Assembly (NCBI RefSeq): GCF_002307475.1
Contig: NZ_NTMH01000034.1
Location: 1 to 64,000 of the forward strand
Direction: 5' to 3'
Source: Pantoea allii
GTDB lineage: Bacteria > Pseudomonadota > Gammaproteobacteria > Enterobacterales > Enterobacteriaceae
DNA: 64,000 nt
Positions 27,071-37,935 of this stretch are shown one piece after another. The notes beneath the pieces were generated by a model. It saw only the letters and a list, made by a program, of their open reading frames with translations, was not told the DNA's origin and searched no databases. Position numbers and translations under genes: made by a program. Position 1 is the first letter of the stretch. Each line of letters opens with the position of its first letter.

Positions 27071-29647
27071 TTGAGTAAGAATGAGATGAACAAAGCAGCG
27101 CACATGGACTTGAGCACCCACACGCCAATGATGCAGCAATACTTACGCCTCAAGGCTGAGCACCCTGACATTCTGCTGTTTTATCGCATGGGTGATTTCT
27201 ATGAGCTGTTTTATGACGATGCTAAACGCGCCTCTCAGCTGTTAGACATTTCCTTGACCAAACGCGGTGCCTCGGCGGGTGAACCGATCCCTATGGCCGG
27301 TGTGCCGCATCACGCCGTTGAAAACTATTTGGCCCGACTGGTGCAGTTAGGTGAATCGGTCGCCATTTGTGAGCAAATCGGCGACCCTGCGCTGAGTAAA
27401 GGTCCGGTTGAGCGCAAAGTTGTGCGTATTGTTACCCCCGGCACCATCAGTGATGAAGCCCTGTTGCAGGAACGCCAGGACAACCTGCTGGCCGCAATTG
27501 TCCAGGGTGCGCGCGGCTATGGTTATGCCACGCTGGATATCAGTTCAGGGCGCTTTCGCCTGAGTGAACCCGCCGATCTGGAAACCATGGCAGCAGAACT
27601 GCAGCGGACTAATCCTGCCGAACTGCTTTATCCGGAAGACTTTTCTGAGATGTCGCTTATCGATCAGCGTCGTGGTTTGCGTCGCCGTCCACTGTGGGAA
27701 TTTGAAATCGATACGGCGCGCCAGCAGCTCAACATGCAGTTTGGCACGCGGGATTTAAACGGTTTTGGCGTTGAGCAGGCCCATTTGGGGCTGCGCGCGG
27801 CGGGTTGCCTGCTGCAGTACGTTAAAGATACCCAGCGCACCAGCCTGCCCCATATCCGCTCCCTCAGCATGGAGCGTCAGCAGGACAGCATCATTATGGA
27901 TGCGGCCACGCGCCGTAATCTTGAAATTACGCAAAATCTTGCGGGCGGTACAGAAAACACCCTGGCTGCCGTGCTGGATAAAACCGTCACGCCGATGGGC
28001 AGCCGGATGTTAAAGCGCTGGCTGCATATGCCCTTACGTGACAGCAGCACCATCGCGAAGCGGCAGGAATCGATTGCTGAACTGCAGCCTCTGAGCGAAT
28101 CTCTACAGCCTGTATTACGTCAGGTAGGTGACTTAGAGCGTATCCTGGCACGCCTGGCGCTGCGTACCGCACGTCCGCGCGATCTGGCGCGCATGCGTCA
28201 TGCTTTTCAACAGCTACCGGCGCTGAATGACCTGCTGGCCAACGTCGACGCGGCGCAGCTGAAAAACCTGCGCGCGCAGATGGGCGACTTTAGCGAACTC
28301 CGCACCCTGCTGGAGCAGTCCGTGGTCGAATCCCCGCCGGTTCTGATAAGAGACGGTGGCGTGATTGCGCCGGGTTATAACGCCGAGCTTGATGAGTGGC
28401 GGGCGCTGGCCGATGGCGCAACGGATTACCTGGATCGGCTGGAGGTGCGCGAGCGTGAAAAACTCGGTCTGGACAGTTTAAAAGTGGGCTTTAATGGCGT
28501 GCATGGCTATTACATTCAAGTCAGTCGTGGTCAAAGCCATCAGGTACCTATCCACTATGTGCGCCGTCAGACCTTAAAAAACGCCGAACGCTACATCATT
28601 CCTGAGCTGAAAGAGTACGAAGATAAAGTCCTCACCTCAAAAGGCAAAGCGCTGGCGCTGGAGAAAAGCCTGTATGAAGGCCTGTTTGATCAGTTGCTGC
28701 CGCACCTTGAAGCACTGCAGTTAAGTGCCGCTGCGCTGGCGGAACTGGATGTCTTAAGTAATCTGGCCGAACGCGCCTGGACGCTTAACTACTGTCGCCC
28801 AACGCTGCAGGATAAACCCGGCATTAAAATCACCGCTGGTCGTCATCCGGTGGTAGAGCAGGTGCTTAAAGAGCCCTTTATTGCCAACCCGCTCTCCCTA
28901 GCACCCCAGCGCCGAATGCTGATCATTACTGGCCCGAACATGGGCGGTAAAAGTACTTATATGCGTCAGGCGGCATTGATTGCCCTGATGGCGTGGATCG
29001 GCAGCTTTGTACCAGCTGAAGACGTTGTCATCGGCCCGCTGGATCGCATCTTTACCCGCGTTGGCGCAGCAGATGACCTGGCATCCGGACGATCCACCTT
29101 CATGGTGGAAATGACAGAAACGGCCAATATTCTGCATAACGCGACTGAAAACAGCCTGGTACTGATGGATGAAATCGGCCGCGGCACCTCGACATACGAT
29201 GGGTTATCTCTGGCCTGGGCTTGTGCAGAGAGTCTGGCTAATCGCATTAAAGCCATGACGTTATTTGCAACCCATTACTTTGAGCTGACCACCTTGCCTG
29301 AAAAGCTTGAAGGCGTCGTGAATGTCCATCTGGATGCGGTTGAACACGGGGAAACTATCGCATTCATGCACAGCGTGCAGGATGGCGCGGCCAGCAAAAG
29401 CTACGGATTGGCGGTTGCAGCGCTGGCCGGTGTACCTAAAGACGTCATCAAACGAGCACGTAATAAGCTGAAAGAGCTGGAAACGGTATCGAATCACTCA
29501 GCCACCTCAAATATCGACGGTTCGCAACTGCCTCTGCTGGTGGAAGAAACCTCCCCCGCCATGGAAGCGCTTGAAGCCCTGGACCCGGATACGCTGACGC
29601 CACGTCAGGCTCTGGACTGGATTTATCGCCTTAAGTCGCTGGTCTGA
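27071..29647 (+). CDS. mutS: DNA mismatch repair protein MutS
   Basis: 858 aa from TTG 27071, 853 from ATG 27086 (E. coli 853). It recognises mismatches and small loops and recruits MutL with ATP. The N-terminal mismatch-binding motif is GDFYELF (Phe-x-Glu). The clamp and lever domains are mid-protein. The ATPase has Walker [14 protein letters not shown] (about 620), [15 protein letters not shown] (Walker B) and FATHYFELT. The C-terminus (about 800-858) carries the tetramerisation helices. The start is uncertain: AAGGA lies 10 bp before the TTG, which favours it, but the conserved part begins only at THTPMMQQY. Confidence 0.96.
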   Translation: MSKNEMNKAAHMDLSTHTPMMQQYLRLKAEHPDILLFYRMGDFYELFYDDAKRASQLLDISLTKRGASAGEPIPMAGVPHHAVENYLARLVQLGESVAICEQIGDPALSKGPVERKVVRIVTPGTISDEALLQERQDNLLAAIVQGARGYGYATLDISSGRFRLSEPADLETMAAELQRTNPAELLYPEDFSEMSLIDQRRGLRRRPLWEFEIDTARQQLNMQFGTRDLNGFGVEQAHLGLRAAGCLLQYVKDTQRTSLPHIRSLSMERQQDSIIMDAATRRNLEITQNLAGGTENTLAAVLDKTVTPMGSRMLKRWLHMPLRDSSTIAKRQESIAELQPLSESLQPVLRQVGDLERILARLALRTARPRDLARMRHAFQQLPALNDLLANVDAAQLKNLRAQMGDFSELRTLLEQSVVESPPVLIRDGGVIAPGYNAELDEWRALADGATDYLDRLEVREREKLGLDSLKVGFNGVHGYYIQVSRGQSHQVPIHYVRRQTLKNAERYIIPELKEYEDKVLTSKGKALALEKSLYEGLFDQLLPHLEALQLSAAALAELDVLSNLAERAWTLNYCRPTLQDKPGIKITAGRHPVVEQVLKEPFIANPLSLAPQRRMLIITGPNMGGKSTYMRQAALIALMAWIGSFVPAEDVVIGPLDRIFTRVGAADDLASGRSTFMVEMTETANILHNATENSLVLMDEIGRGTSTYDGLSLAWACAESLANRIKAMTLFATHYFELTTLPEKLEGVVNVHLDAVEHGETIAFMHSVQDGAASKSYGLAVAALAGVPKDVIKRARNKLKELETVSNHSATSNIDGSQLPLLVEETSPAMEALEALDPDTLTPRQALDWIYRLKSLV

Positions 29648-29865
29648 TCCCCTCCGCCCTTTCACCGGGGCGGATAAAACTATCCCGCAGTGAATGATGT
29701 TTTCGCCAGCATGTGGCCTGCATGCTGGTTCATGGTTTAGCCTGTTGTTACCGGCGAAAGCAGTGTCATAATGCTGTCGTGTCCCTGTCGTGCGGCGGTC
29801 GTGTTCCTGACCGCACGTCCCGGCGATGCTTCTTACCGATTGTTCACTCTTTCGGAGACTGCACT

Positions 29866-30342
29866 ATGCCTAACCTGAATAAAGTCAGAGAGTATCGTCT
29901 TGCCCGCGCCTGGTCACAGGAACAACTGGCCGAAATGGCCGGACTCAGCACCCGAACCGTGCAGCGTATTGAAAACGGTGAGCAACCCAGCCTGGAAACG
30001 CTAAGCGCATTGGCCGCCGTCTTTGAAATCAAAGTTACCGACCTGACAACAGAAGCGCCGGTGAAAAGCGGGCAAGCTCTGGATGACCATATTTCTGATG
30101 CCCGCCTGCAACTGGCACTCGAAACCCAGTTCTTTCGTTCACTGCTCACCGCGGTCGTGGTGTGCACCATGCTGTATTGCCTCAACCGCGTCACCGAACC
30201 TGGTAGCAACTGGTCGCTCTGGGTCGCCGTCATCTGGGGAAGCGTGCTGGTGATAAGAGCGCTGCGCCTGTTTGTTTTCAAACAGTGGATCAACCGCTGG
30301 CAGCAAAAGCGCCTGCAAAAAATATTACGTAAACAGGACTAG
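29866..30342 (+). CDS. XRE-family regulator with C-terminal two-TM domain
   Basis: 158 aa, not a named gene. Residues 1-65 are a Cro/CI-type helix-turn-helix (LARAWSQEQLAEMAGLSTRT, then VQRIENGEQPSLETL). Residues about 85-150 have two hydrophobic segments (SLLTAVVVCTMLYCL and WSLWVAVIWGSVLVIRALRL) and a basic tail, the layout of the 2TM domain (PF13239 type). A membrane-tethered transcription factor is inferred. The ATG at 29866 is behind CGGAG; upstream in-frame codons are non-conserved. It is followed after 42 bp by the ComB-like gene, so the pair may form an operon in the variable mutS-rpoS interval. Confidence 0.8.
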   Translation: MPNLNKVREYRLARAWSQEQLAEMAGLSTRTVQRIENGEQPSLETLSALAAVFEIKVTDLTTEAPVKSGQALDDHISDARLQLALETQFFRSLLTAVVVCTMLYCLNRVTEPGSNWSLWVAVIWGSVLVIRALRLFVFKQWINRWQQKRLQKILRKQD

Positions 30343-30384
30343 CCCGACCGGTCAGCGCTTTTCTGACAACCTGAAGGAACACCC

Positions 30385-31125
30385 ATGCACTGGTACAGTC
30401 AGCAGGCATATAACATCCGTCTGGAATGGGGCATTCCCGCCGTTGAGTATCTCGCCGGAGAAGTGGATGCCGTGGTGATTATTGATGTGATGTCCTTTTC
30501 TACCTGCGTCAGCCTGGCGGTTGAAAATGGCGCTCGCGTTTATCCCTATCCCTGGAAAGATCACTCAGTTACCCACTATGCGCTGTCGGTGGGGGCAATC
30601 GCGGCAAACAGTGACCGACGATTCAGTGGAGAAGGCTACAGCCTGTCGCCCCATACCTTGCTGCATGTCCGCAAAGGTGAAAAGCTGGTGCTTCCCTCCC
30701 CTAATGGCGCCGCAGCCTGCTTCAGGGCAAGAGAATGGGGCGTGCCGATCTTTACAGGCTGCTTCAGGAATCTGTCCGCAACGGCGGCTGCCTGCCGCCT
30801 GTTCGAACATCTTCTGATTGTGCCTTGTGGTGAACGCTGGCCGGATGGCAGCCTTCGTCCCTGCATTGAAGATTATGTTGCAGCCGGCGGCATCATTGCC
30901 GCGCTGGGCCGCAGCGGTCTGTCACCTGAGGCGGAAACCGCCGTCGCGGCATGGCAATATCATCAGGCGATTAACGTTGCATCGCTGCACGACTGTTCAT
31001 CGGCGAAAGAGTTGATTCAGAGAGGTTTTGTGGACGATGTGACACTTTGCCTGGCGCTGGATACCGCCACACAGGCATGTTATCTCACGGGCGATTTTTT
31101 TGAGAGCAGACCGTTCTCATCTTGA
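30385..31125 (+). CDS. 2-phosphosulfolactate phosphatase family protein (ComB-like)
   Basis: 246 aa. It matches the ComB family (PF04029) by VVIIDVMSFSTCVSLAVENGA (about 32-52, the N-terminal active-site strand), LVLPSPNGAAAC and the PCGERWPDGSLRPCIEDYVAAG block (about 146-170). ComB hydrolyses 2-phospho-3-sulfolactate to sulfolactate in coenzyme M synthesis. Enterobacteria do not make coenzyme M, so the real substrate is probably another sulfonate or phosphate ester; that is inference. Start behind TGAAGGAAC. It converges with rpoS over a shared terminator. Confidence 0.85.
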   Translation: MHWYSQQAYNIRLEWGIPAVEYLAGEVDAVVIIDVMSFSTCVSLAVENGARVYPYPWKDHSVTHYALSVGAIAANSDRRFSGEGYSLSPHTLLHVRKGEKLVLPSPNGAAACFRAREWGVPIFTGCFRNLSATAAACRLFEHLLIVPCGERWPDGSLRPCIEDYVAAGGIIAALGRSGLSPEAETAVAAWQYHQAINVASLHDCSSAKELIQRGFVDDVTLCLALDTATQACYLTGDFFESRPFSS

Positions 31126-31145
31126 TGGAACGGAGAGAACAGGTA

Positions 31146-31175
31146 AAAAAAAGCGATGGGGTTAGCCATCGCTTT
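31146..31175. terminator. Bidirectional terminator between the ComB-like gene and rpoS
   Basis: AAAGCGATGG and CCATCGCTTT form a 10-bp stem with loop GGTTAG. An A run precedes it (a T run for rpoS on the minus strand) and TTTCTGTT follows. Confidence 0.9.
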
Positions 31176-31197
31176 CTGTTGACGTGCAAAGTTCTGT

Positions 31198-32190
31198 TTA
31201 CTCACGGAACAATGCTTCAATGCTGAGGCCCTGACCTTGCAGGATTTCACGCAGACGGCGTAAACCTTCAACCTGAATCTGGCGCACACGCTCGCGAGTT
31301 AAACCGATTTCACGGCCAACATCTTCAAGCGTTGCCGCTTCATAGCCTAACAGGCCGAAACGACGAGCCAACACTTCGCGCTGCTTGGCATTCAGTTCGA
31401 ACAGCCATTTAACGATACTTTGCTTCATATCGTCATCCTGAGTGGTATCTTCTGGTCCGTTGTCTTTTTCATCGGCCAGGATATCCAACAGCGCTTTCTC
31501 GGAATCACCACCTAATGGTGTATCAACCGAGGTAATACGTTCATTGAGACGCAACATACGGCTGACGTCATCAACAGGCTTATCCAGTTGCTCTGCAATC
31601 TCTTCCGCACTCGGCTCATGGTCGAGCTTATGAGAAAGTTCACGCGCAGTACGCAGATAAACGTTCAATTCTTTAACAATGTGAATTGGCAGACGAATTG
31701 TACGGGTCTGGTTCATGATTGCCCGTTCAATGGTCTGACGAATCCACCAGGTGGCATACGTTGAGAAGCGGAATCCGCGTTCCGGATCAAACTTCTCAAC
31801 GGCGCGAATCAGGCCGAGGTTACCTTCTTCAATCAGGTCCAGCAGAGCCAGACCGCGATTGCTGTAACGTCGGGCAATCTTCACCACCAGGCGTAAGTTA
31901 CTTTCGATCATGCGGCGACGAGAAGGGATATCACCTCGTAATGCGCGGCGAGCAAAGAGAACTTCTTCCTCAGCCGTCAGCAATGGAGAATAGCCAATCT
32001 CCCCAAGATAGAGTTGAGTAGCATCGAGTACACGTTGCGTCGCACCCTGCGCCAGCAACTCTTCTTCAGCTACTTCATTGTCGCCAGATTCATTTTCGAC
32101 GAGAGCCTTCTCATCAAAAATTTCTGCTCCATTCTCTTCGAATTCCGCGTTCTCATGTAACTCGTTTACTTTCAGCGTATTCTGGCTCAT
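31198..32190 (-). CDS. rpoS: RNA polymerase sigma factor RpoS (sigma-38)
   Basis: 330 aa, the E. coli length. Stationary-phase and general stress sigma factor. Region 1.2 begins about 53 ([21 protein letters not shown]). Region 2 covers [20 protein letters not shown] to [18 protein letters not shown], including the -10 recognition helix. Region 3 is about 165-215. Region 4 has the helix-turn-helix [20 protein letters not shown]. The ribosome binding site is TAGGAGCC. It has a 52-bp gap to nlpD; in E. coli the main promoter lies inside nlpD, giving a long leader targeted by DsrA, RprA and ArcZ, and the leader just before the start resembles E. coli. Confidence 0.98.
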   Translation of the reverse strand: MSQNTLKVNELHENAEFEENGAEIFDEKALVENESGDNEVAEEELLAQGATQRVLDATQLYLGEIGYSPLLTAEEEVLFARRALRGDIPSRRRMIESNLRLVVKIARRYSNRGLALLDLIEEGNLGLIRAVEKFDPERGFRFSTYATWWIRQTIERAIMNQTRTIRLPIHIVKELNVYLRTARELSHKLDHEPSAEEIAEQLDKPVDDVSRMLRLNERITSVDTPLGGDSEKALLDILADEKDNGPEDTTQDDDMKQSIVKWLFELNAKQREVLARRFGLLGYEAATLEDVGREIGLTRERVRQIQVEGLRRLREILQGQGLSIEALFRE

Positions 32191-32242
32191 TAAGTGGCTC
32201 CTACCCGTGATTCCAGGGCAGATTCCTGAGGACTCTGCCGGA

Positions 32243-33379
32243 TTATCGCTGCGGCAAATAACGCAACGGGTTTACGGATTTCCCCTTGTAACGAATTTCA
32301 AAGTGTAATCTAACTGAACTGGTTCCGGTGCTACCCATGGTAGCGATTTTTTGCCCAGCCTTAACTTCCTGTTGTTCCCGGACCAGCATTGTATCGTTAT
32401 GGGCGTAGGCACTCAGGTAATCATCATTATGTTTGATGATGATTAAATTACCGTAACCGCGAAGCGCGTTGCCTGCGTACACCACCCTTCCTGAAGCAGT
32501 GGCCACGATTGGCTGTCCGCGCGAACCTGAGATATCGATCCCTTTATTGCCACCTTCTGCGGCAGAGAAGTTATCGATGATCTTACCTTCGGTCGGCCAA
32601 CGCCAGCTTCCTACAGGTGTAGAGCTGTCAGTTGTGCTGCTAACCGTCGGCGGTGCGGTAACGGCTGGAGCTGTCGTCGATGCAACATTTGCTCCCTTCG
32701 ATGGCAACAATTTACTGCCATTCGAGTTACCCGAATCATCAGAATACGTAATAACAGGCTGCTGTGCAACAGGGGCCTGTTTTATTTGTGGTGCGCTGAC
32801 GACACCGCTCTGCGTTGCATCTGCCGCCGTGATGGCATTGCCGCCGGTAATCGGCTGGCCTGAGCCATTGTCAACCTGCAACGTCTGCCCAACATTCAGG
32901 CTGTAAGGCGCCTGAACGTTGTTACGCTGCGCCAAATCGCGGAAGTCATTTCCGGTAATCCAGGCGATATAGAACAGCGTATCGCCACGTTTTACCGTGT
33001 AGGTCTGACCCGAATAGCTACCTTTAGGAATATTCTGATAACTCCTGTTGTACACAATTCGGCCGTTTTCGGTTTGCACATTACTGTTACTGGCGCCCAC
33101 ATTACTATTACTGGTACTAATGATTCCGGAATTGTTCTGTGGCAACGGCGTGCTTCGACTTAACATTCCGCCCTGCGGTGGCACTGAGGGCACACCGCCA
33201 GCCGCTGGCGCAGTGCCAGAACTCGCCATATTACTATTATCATTAACGCTGTTACTGTCCCCGATATTGCTTATCGGAGCCTGGGTATTATCGCCTGAAC
33301 TACAGCCTGCCAGCCAAAAACTCACCAGTGAAAGCGCCGCCAAACGGCGTAACTGAAAAATTGTGCTTCCCGTGCTCAT
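32243..33379 (-). CDS. nlpD: Murein hydrolase activator NlpD
   Basis: 378 aa (E. coli 379). Outer-membrane lipoprotein that activates the amidase AmiC at the division septum. Signal peptide with lipobox WLAGC, lipidated Cys at about residue 26. An Asn/Ser-rich linker follows (about 35-105), then a LysM domain (about 120-165; [19 protein letters not shown]). The C-terminal LytM/M23 domain (about 270-375; [20 protein letters not shown]) is degenerate in catalytic residues, as in the family. ATG 33379 is chosen by the signal peptide. Its coding region probably contains the rpoS promoter. Confidence 0.94.
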   Translation of the reverse strand: MSTGSTIFQLRRLAALSLVSFWLAGCSSGDNTQAPISNIGDSNSVNDNSNMASSGTAPAAGGVPSVPPQGGMLSRSTPLPQNNSGIISTSNSNVGASNSNVQTENGRIVYNRSYQNIPKGSYSGQTYTVKRGDTLFYIAWITGNDFRDLAQRNNVQAPYSLNVGQTLQVDNGSGQPITGGNAITAADATQSGVVSAPQIKQAPVAQQPVITYSDDSGNSNGSKLLPSKGANVASTTAPAVTAPPTVSSTTDSSTPVGSWRWPTEGKIIDNFSAAEGGNKGIDISGSRGQPIVATASGRVVYAGNALRGYGNLIIIKHNDDYLSAYAHNDTMLVREQQEVKAGQKIATMGSTGTSSVRLHFEIRYKGKSVNPLRYLPQR

Positions 33380-33544
33380 TAATCCCCCGTGGTGGCAACC
33401 TTTAAAAAACTGACTTATTCGTCTCACCAGCACAATACACTGTGCGGCACGTTATACGCTGGATTTTCGTTGAATGAACCGGATAGTAGCAATATCAACT
33501 ACCTGATTCCATGAAACAGTTATGAAGAAATGCTAACAGGACAA

Positions 33545-34171
33545 TCAGGCCAGATCGCCCTGAACTAATGGGACGAAACGAACCGGCTCAATGGTTTCTT
33601 CTGTAATCTCACTACCACGGCGGCGGAGACGCTTTAAGACCTGCTGCTCTTCGCCGACGGGCAGCACCATAATGCCGCCCTCTGCGAGCTGTGCTATCAG
33701 CGCAATCGGAATCTCAGGCGGCGCGGCAGTGACAATAATCGCATCAAAAGGCCCACGAGCCGGCCAGCCCTGCCAGCCATCACCGTGTCGGGTGGACACA
33801 TTGTGCAAATCAAGCTGTTTCAGACGACGTTTGGCCTGCCACTGAAGGCCTTTGATGCGTTCTACCGAGTAAACATGTTCAACCAGATGAGCGAGGATGG
33901 CGGTCTGATAACCGGAGCCGGTGCCAATCTCCAGCACGCGTGAGCGCTCGCTGAGTTCCAGCAACGCGGTCATACGCGCGACCATATAGGGCTGAGAGAT
34001 GGTTTGCCCGGACCCAATCGGCAGCGCCATATTGTCCCAGGCTTTATGTTCGAAGGCTTCATCAATAAAGCGTTCGCGCGGTACATCGGCAATCGCCTTT
34101 AACAGGTGTTCATCTTCAATGCCCTGTTGACGCAGCTGTGACAGCAATGTCTCGATACGCCGACTCACCAT
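33545..34171 (-). CDS. pcm: Protein-L-isoaspartate O-methyltransferase
   Basis: 208 aa, the E. coli length. It methylates isoaspartyl residues in aged proteins using SAM as part of repair. [17 protein letters not shown] (about 53-69) contributes to the active site. SAM motif I is [16 protein letters not shown] (about 79-94), and the later motif is [14 protein letters not shown]. The start overlaps the end of surE by 7 bp, so translation is coupled, and nlpD follows downstream. Confidence 0.97.
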   Translation of the reverse strand: MVSRRIETLLSQLRQQGIEDEHLLKAIADVPRERFIDEAFEHKAWDNMALPIGSGQTISQPYMVARMTALLELSERSRVLEIGTGSGYQTAILAHLVEHVYSVERIKGLQWQAKRRLKQLDLHNVSTRHGDGWQGWPARGPFDAIIVTAAPPEIPIALIAQLAEGGIMVLPVGEEQQVLKRLRRRGSEITEETIEPVRFVPLVQGDLA

Positions 34172-34926
34172 GCCAGATTTACCTCAGCTTTATCGAGCCA
34201 ACTGCTGAGAACGTCCTGCGCATTGTGAGCAGTAAGATCAACGTGGAGAGCGGTCACTGACACATAGCCTTCATCCACCGCGGCAAAGTCCGTGTCGGGG
34301 CCGGCATCCAGTTTTTCACCGGGCGGGCCAATCCAGTAGAGGGGATTACCGCGTGGATCGGTCTGTGCAATCACCTGATCGGCCGGATGACGGCTGCCGC
34401 AGCGCGTCACGCGAATTCCTTTTATTTCCGCCAACGGCAGGTCAGGCACGTTGATATTCAGTATACGTCCGGTGCGCAAGGGCTGTTGCGTCAGCGCTTT
34501 AAGAATCGCACAGGTTACCGCCGCGGCGGTGGCGTAGTGCTGATGACCATGTAGCGATACCGCCACGGCAGGTAATCCAAGATGACGGCCTTCCATTGCG
34601 GCCGCCACCGTACCGGAATAGATGACATCATCCCCCAGATTGGGGCCCGCATTAATGCCCGACACCACAATGTCTGGCCGGGGTTGCATCAGCGCGTTCA
34701 CACCCAAATAGACACAATCGGTGGGCGTGCCCATCTGCACCGCGATATCCCCATTTTCATGGGTAAAAGTGCGCAATGGGGTTTCCAGCGTCAATGAGTT
34801 AGAGGCACCGCTGCGATTGCGATCCGGTGCCACAACCTGCACCTCGGCAAATTGACGCAAAGCCTTTGCCAGCGTCTGAATACCAGGCGCATGGATACCA
34901 TCATCGTTGCTGAGCAATATCCGCAT
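34165..34926 (-). CDS. surE: 5'/3'-nucleotidase SurE
   Basis: 253 aa, the E. coli length. Metal-dependent nucleotidase and exopolyphosphatase important for stationary-phase survival. The signature [16 protein letters not shown] (catalytic DD at 8-9) opens the protein. Other blocks are [36 protein letters not shown], and [13 protein letters not shown] near the end. It overlaps pcm by 7 bp. Unlike E. coli, it does not overlap truD; a 284-bp gap with a strong hairpin separates them. Confidence 0.97.
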   Translation of the reverse strand: MRILLSNDDGIHAPGIQTLAKALRQFAEVQVVAPDRNRSGASNSLTLETPLRTFTHENGDIAVQMGTPTDCVYLGVNALMQPRPDIVVSGINAGPNLGDDVIYSGTVAAAMEGRHLGLPAVAVSLHGHQHYATAAAVTCAILKALTQQPLRTGRILNINVPDLPLAEIKGIRVTRCGSRHPADQVIAQTDPRGNPLYWIGPPGEKLDAGPDTDFAAVDEGYVSVTALHVDLTAHNAQDVLSSWLDKAEVNLAW

Positions 34927-35210
34927 TTAATTCTGACCTTTTCTGTTCAACCGGGCCGCCGTTATATGGACCTGTTTTGAGGCATGGCAACAAGTTAAGA
35001 GTGGACAGCGACTGTTGCATTCTAGCGGTGAGCGAGAGGAAGTGGTAGGCGAAAATAAACGAGTGGGCAGGAAAAGGGCAGGTACTTGCCTATATCGAAA
35101 CGATTCAGGGCGACGAAATGCACAGATGAGGCAACCAACGGGCCGGGGAAAACCATCAGAAGCAGGCCATGCGGCTTCCCCTGTGGTGAGGGACAGGGGG
35201 AAGCAGCGGC
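34927..35210. other. surE-truD spacer
   Basis: 284 bp without a supported gene. In E. coli these two genes overlap. A strong hairpin immediately follows the truD stop: GCTTCCCCTGT (35174-35184) against ACAGGGGGAAGC (35193-35204), one G bulged. surE therefore probably has its own promoter in this region; candidates were not resolved. Confidence 0.6.
35174..35204 (-). terminator. Hairpin just after truD
   Basis: An 11-bp near-perfect GC-rich stem starting 7 bp past the truD stop. No T run follows on the minus strand, so it may pause or protect a 3' end rather than terminate strictly. Confidence 0.6.
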
Positions 35211-36251
35211 TTATTCGTCAAGCATTTCAAGAGACTCGGTGCTGTTTAACAGCTCTCTGACGACGCTGGTGGCAAAGCTGCCTGCGGGCAGCCAAAATTG
35301 CATCTCCAGCGTGGCATCATCCTGCCAGCACCAGCGCAGGTCGCGTGGCACAACCAGCATGGCACGCCGCCCGGCATCTACGCGCTCGCGCTCAAGCAGA
35401 CCTCGCAGCTCGCCGGCATCGGCCAGGCACTGCTGCTCAAACGCCAGCGCATCGGCCTGCGGGCCGGGATCGCCCTGCCCCGGTAACGGGGCCGTAATAC
35501 GAAGCGCATGCTGATTCACCCGCGCCTGCAGCTCAGCCAGCTCTTCCGGCTGTGCGACGAACCAACTGCCACGACCGGCAAGTTGCAGAGCATCCCCGTT
35601 CATCACCTGAGTGAGTCCACCCTGCTGCTGCAAACGCATGCTGGTGACCTGATTAAACAACGCACTGCGCGCCGCAGAAAGCATCAGGCCGCGCTTGTTG
35701 CGATCGCGAATCTGAATCTCGTTGCGCGCCAGCCTGACCGCCGTCACCAGGTTGTTGCCATTGCGACCAAAGCGTTGCTCGCCAAAATAGTTGGGTACGC
35801 CGCTGTCGCGAAGGCGCACCAGGCGCGCGTCTGTTTCCTCGCGATGGCTGACCTGGCGAATCACCAGCCGGAAGGCGTTTCCCGCCAGCGCGCCAATGCG
35901 CAGCTTGCGTTTATGACGCACGACCTCAAGGATTTCCACGCCTTCCAGCGCAAAACCCGCCAGCACGGGCATGGCATTGCCGGGAACGCGAAAGCACAGC
36001 GTCTGTTCGGTGACTGCATGACGATCCTTCATACCTGCATAGCTCAGATCGCGAACGTTCACTTTCATAAACTTCGCCAGCGCTTCGGCAACAAAACGCG
36101 TGTTAGCACCGCTTTTGCGGATTCGCACCAGCACATGTTCACCGTCGCCATCAGGCTGATAGCCCAAATCCTCTACGACCACGAAATCGTCCGCTGTCGC
36201 TTTGATCACGCCCGTCGCTGTAGGCTTGCCATAAAGGTAATGCAGCGTCAT
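35211..36251 (-). CDS. truD: tRNA pseudouridine(13) synthase TruD
   Basis: 346 aa (E. coli 349). It makes pseudouridine 13 in tRNA-Glu. The catalytic Asp is in [13 protein letters not shown] (about residue 80). Other family blocks are [15 protein letters not shown] ([18 protein letters not shown]), [14 protein letters not shown] and [10 protein letters not shown]. Translation start overlaps the ispF stop (ATGA), so it is coupled to ispF; the operon order is ftsB-ispD-ispF-truD. Confidence 0.96.
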   Translation of the reverse strand: MTLHYLYGKPTATGVIKATADDFVVVEDLGYQPDGDGEHVLVRIRKSGANTRFVAEALAKFMKVNVRDLSYAGMKDRHAVTEQTLCFRVPGNAMPVLAGFALEGVEILEVVRHKRKLRIGALAGNAFRLVIRQVSHREETDARLVRLRDSGVPNYFGEQRFGRNGNNLVTAVRLARNEIQIRDRNKRGLMLSAARSALFNQVTSMRLQQQGGLTQVMNGDALQLAGRGSWFVAQPEELAELQARVNQHALRITAPLPGQGDPGPQADALAFEQQCLADAGELRGLLERERVDAGRRAMLVVPRDLRWCWQDDATLEMQFWLPAGSFATSVVRELLNSTESLEMLDE

Positions 36252-36733
36252 GCCGGTTCCGCTTTCAGCAGCAGTGCGACCGCTTCACAGGCAATGCCTT
36301 CACCCCGGCCGGTAAAACCCAGTTTCTCCGTGGTGGTGGCTTTGACGTTGACCTGGTCCATATGGCAACCCAGATCTTCGGCAATATTAATGCGCATTTG
36401 CGGTACGTGCGGCAGCATCTTAGGTGCCTGGGCAATCAGGGTGACGTCGACATTGCCAATACAGTAGCCTTTGGCCTCAATACGGCGCCAGGCTTCCCGC
36501 AGCAGTCCGCGACTGTCCGCGCCCTTAAACGCCGGATCGGTATCCGGAAACAGCTTACCAATGTCGCCCATGGCCACCGCGCCCAACAGCGCATCGGTGA
36601 GGGCATGCAGCGCTACATCGCCATCAGAATGGGCGATAAAACCATACTCAAATGGGATTCGCACACCGCCAATCACCAGCGGACCTTCTCCACCGAAGGC
36701 GTGAACGTCAAAACCGTGACCGATACGCATCAT
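36248..36733 (-). CDS. ispF: 2-C-methyl-D-erythritol 2,4-cyclodiphosphate synthase
   Basis: 161 aa (E. coli 159). It closes CDP-methylerythritol 2-phosphate to the cyclodiphosphate in the MEP isoprenoid pathway. Zinc ligands are seen in [10 protein letters not shown] (Asp and His), and the family signature is [17 protein letters not shown] (His). The C-terminus has [20 protein letters not shown]. Its start overlaps the ispD stop by 4 bp, as does truD at its own end, giving a tightly coupled group. Confidence 0.97.
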   Translation of the reverse strand: MMRIGHGFDVHAFGGEGPLVIGGVRIPFEYGFIAHSDGDVALHALTDALLGAVAMGDIGKLFPDTDPAFKGADSRGLLREAWRRIEAKGYCIGNVDVTLIAQAPKMLPHVPQMRINIAEDLGCHMDQVNVKATTTEKLGFTGRGEGIACEAVALLLKAEPA

Positions 36734-37446
36734 GTGCTCTCCTTTGACTGAATCTGACTAAGATAAAAAGCCGCCAGGGCTAAGTCTTCCGGGCGGGTAA
36801 CTTTGATGTTATCGCTACGACCTGTTACCAGCTCAGGATGGTAGCCACAGTACTCCAGCGCGGAGGCTTCATCGGTGATGGTCGCCCCTTCGTGTAGGGC
36901 TCGCGTCAGGCTGGCGGTAAGTAAGGCCCGGGGAAAGAACTGGGGCGTTAACGCGTGCCACAGGTTGTCGCGATCGACAGTGTGCGCAATCGCCGCCTTA
37001 CCGGGTTCCCCGCGTTTCATGGTGTCACAGACCGGGGCAGCCAGAATGCCGCCCGTTTTGCTGGTCTCCCGTAACCGCAGCAGGCGCTGTAAGTCATCAG
37101 GATGCAGGCAAGGTCGCGCAGCATCATGGACCAGCACCCAGCCGGCACCTTGCGCAGCCTGAAGGCCAGCCAGTACCGATTCAGCACGCGTATCGCCCCC
37201 GGTCACGCGAATCACGCGCGGATCGCTTGCCAGAGGCAAAGTGGCAAAATGCCGATCGTCAGGGCTTAAGGCGACAATAACCTGCGTGACAGCAGGATGG
37301 GAAAACAGGCGGGCAATGCTGTGTTCCAGAAGTGTGTGCTGACCAATCGTCAGATACTGTTTCGGACAGGTTGCCTGCATGCGGCTGCCGATACCGGCAG
37401 CGGGCACAACGGCAATCACATCCGCAGAGTGGGACTGATTGTTCAT
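36730..37446 (-). CDS. ispD: 2-C-methyl-D-erythritol 4-phosphate cytidylyltransferase
   Basis: 238 aa (E. coli 236). It couples CTP to methylerythritol phosphate, the third step of the MEP pathway. The nucleotide-binding N-terminus [20 protein letters not shown] has the conserved G-x-G-x-R-M...[12 protein letters not shown] is the family signature, and later [20 protein letters not shown] closes the active site. It starts 3 bp after the ftsB stop and overlaps ispF. Confidence 0.97.
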   Translation of the reverse strand: MNNQSHSADVIAVVPAAGIGSRMQATCPKQYLTIGQHTLLEHSIARLFSHPAVTQVIVALSPDDRHFATLPLASDPRVIRVTGGDTRAESVLAGLQAAQGAGWVLVHDAARPCLHPDDLQRLLRLRETSKTGGILAAPVCDTMKRGEPGKAAIAHTVDRDNLWHALTPQFFPRALLTASLTRALHEGATITDEASALEYCGYHPELVTGRSDNIKVTRPEDLALAAFYLSQIQSKEST

Positions 37447-37449
37447 GTT

Positions 37450-37767
37450 TTATCGTTGTTGGTTTTGCGCAGCTTGTTGCGCGTTGCGTTTGTTCTGGTC
37501 AGGTACCAGACGATAGAAGGTTTCACCCGGCTTAATCATGCCTAATTCGCTGCGTGCGCGTTCCTCAATCGCTTCAGAGCCGCCATTGAGATCGTCAATT
37601 TCAGCAAAGAGTTGATCGTTACGCATTTTCAATTTGGCGTTATTCGCCTTTTGTACCGCAACGTCGTCGTCGACGCGCGAAAAGTCATGGATGCCATTCT
37701 TACCCAGCCACAATGAATATTGCAGCCAACCTAACAGCACCAACAGCAGTAACGTCAGTTTTCCCAT
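37450..37767 (-). CDS. ftsB: Cell division protein FtsB
   Basis: 105 aa (E. coli 103). A bitopic protein of the FtsQBL divisome complex. Residues 3-21 form the membrane segment ([17 protein letters not shown]), and 30-70 a coiled coil ([27 protein letters not shown]). The periplasmic tail has the conserved [20 protein letters not shown], then a Gln/Asn-rich end. ATG 37767 is chosen by E. coli alignment over an upstream ATG nine codons earlier. First gene of ftsB-ispD-ispF-truD. Confidence 0.95.
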   Translation of the reverse strand: MGKLTLLLLVLLGWLQYSLWLGKNGIHDFSRVDDDVAVQKANNAKLKMRNDQLFAEIDDLNGGSEAIEERARSELGMIKPGETFYRLVPDQNKRNAQQAAQNQQR

Positions 37768-37935
37768 CCCGCCCCCTAAAAACGGCCCAATCATCCCATA
37801 ACTTTACTCAGGACTCCACACTGGCAGTAAAAATGCCGTGTAATGCCGTTCACGCAGGCAAAAAAGGGAAGAAAAGATCGGGCGCAACGCAGGAAAACTT
37901 TTGTAACCTGCTGCTGCGTTTAGACATCAGTCTGG

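Noticed and set aside
35015..35260. 81-codon open frame in the surE-truD spacer
   Set aside because: It runs into the truD coding region in the opposite sense and has no recognisable motif.
35508..36467. 319-codon open frame opposite truD and ispF
   Set aside because: Antisense of two conserved genes; no domain or ribosome binding site supports it.
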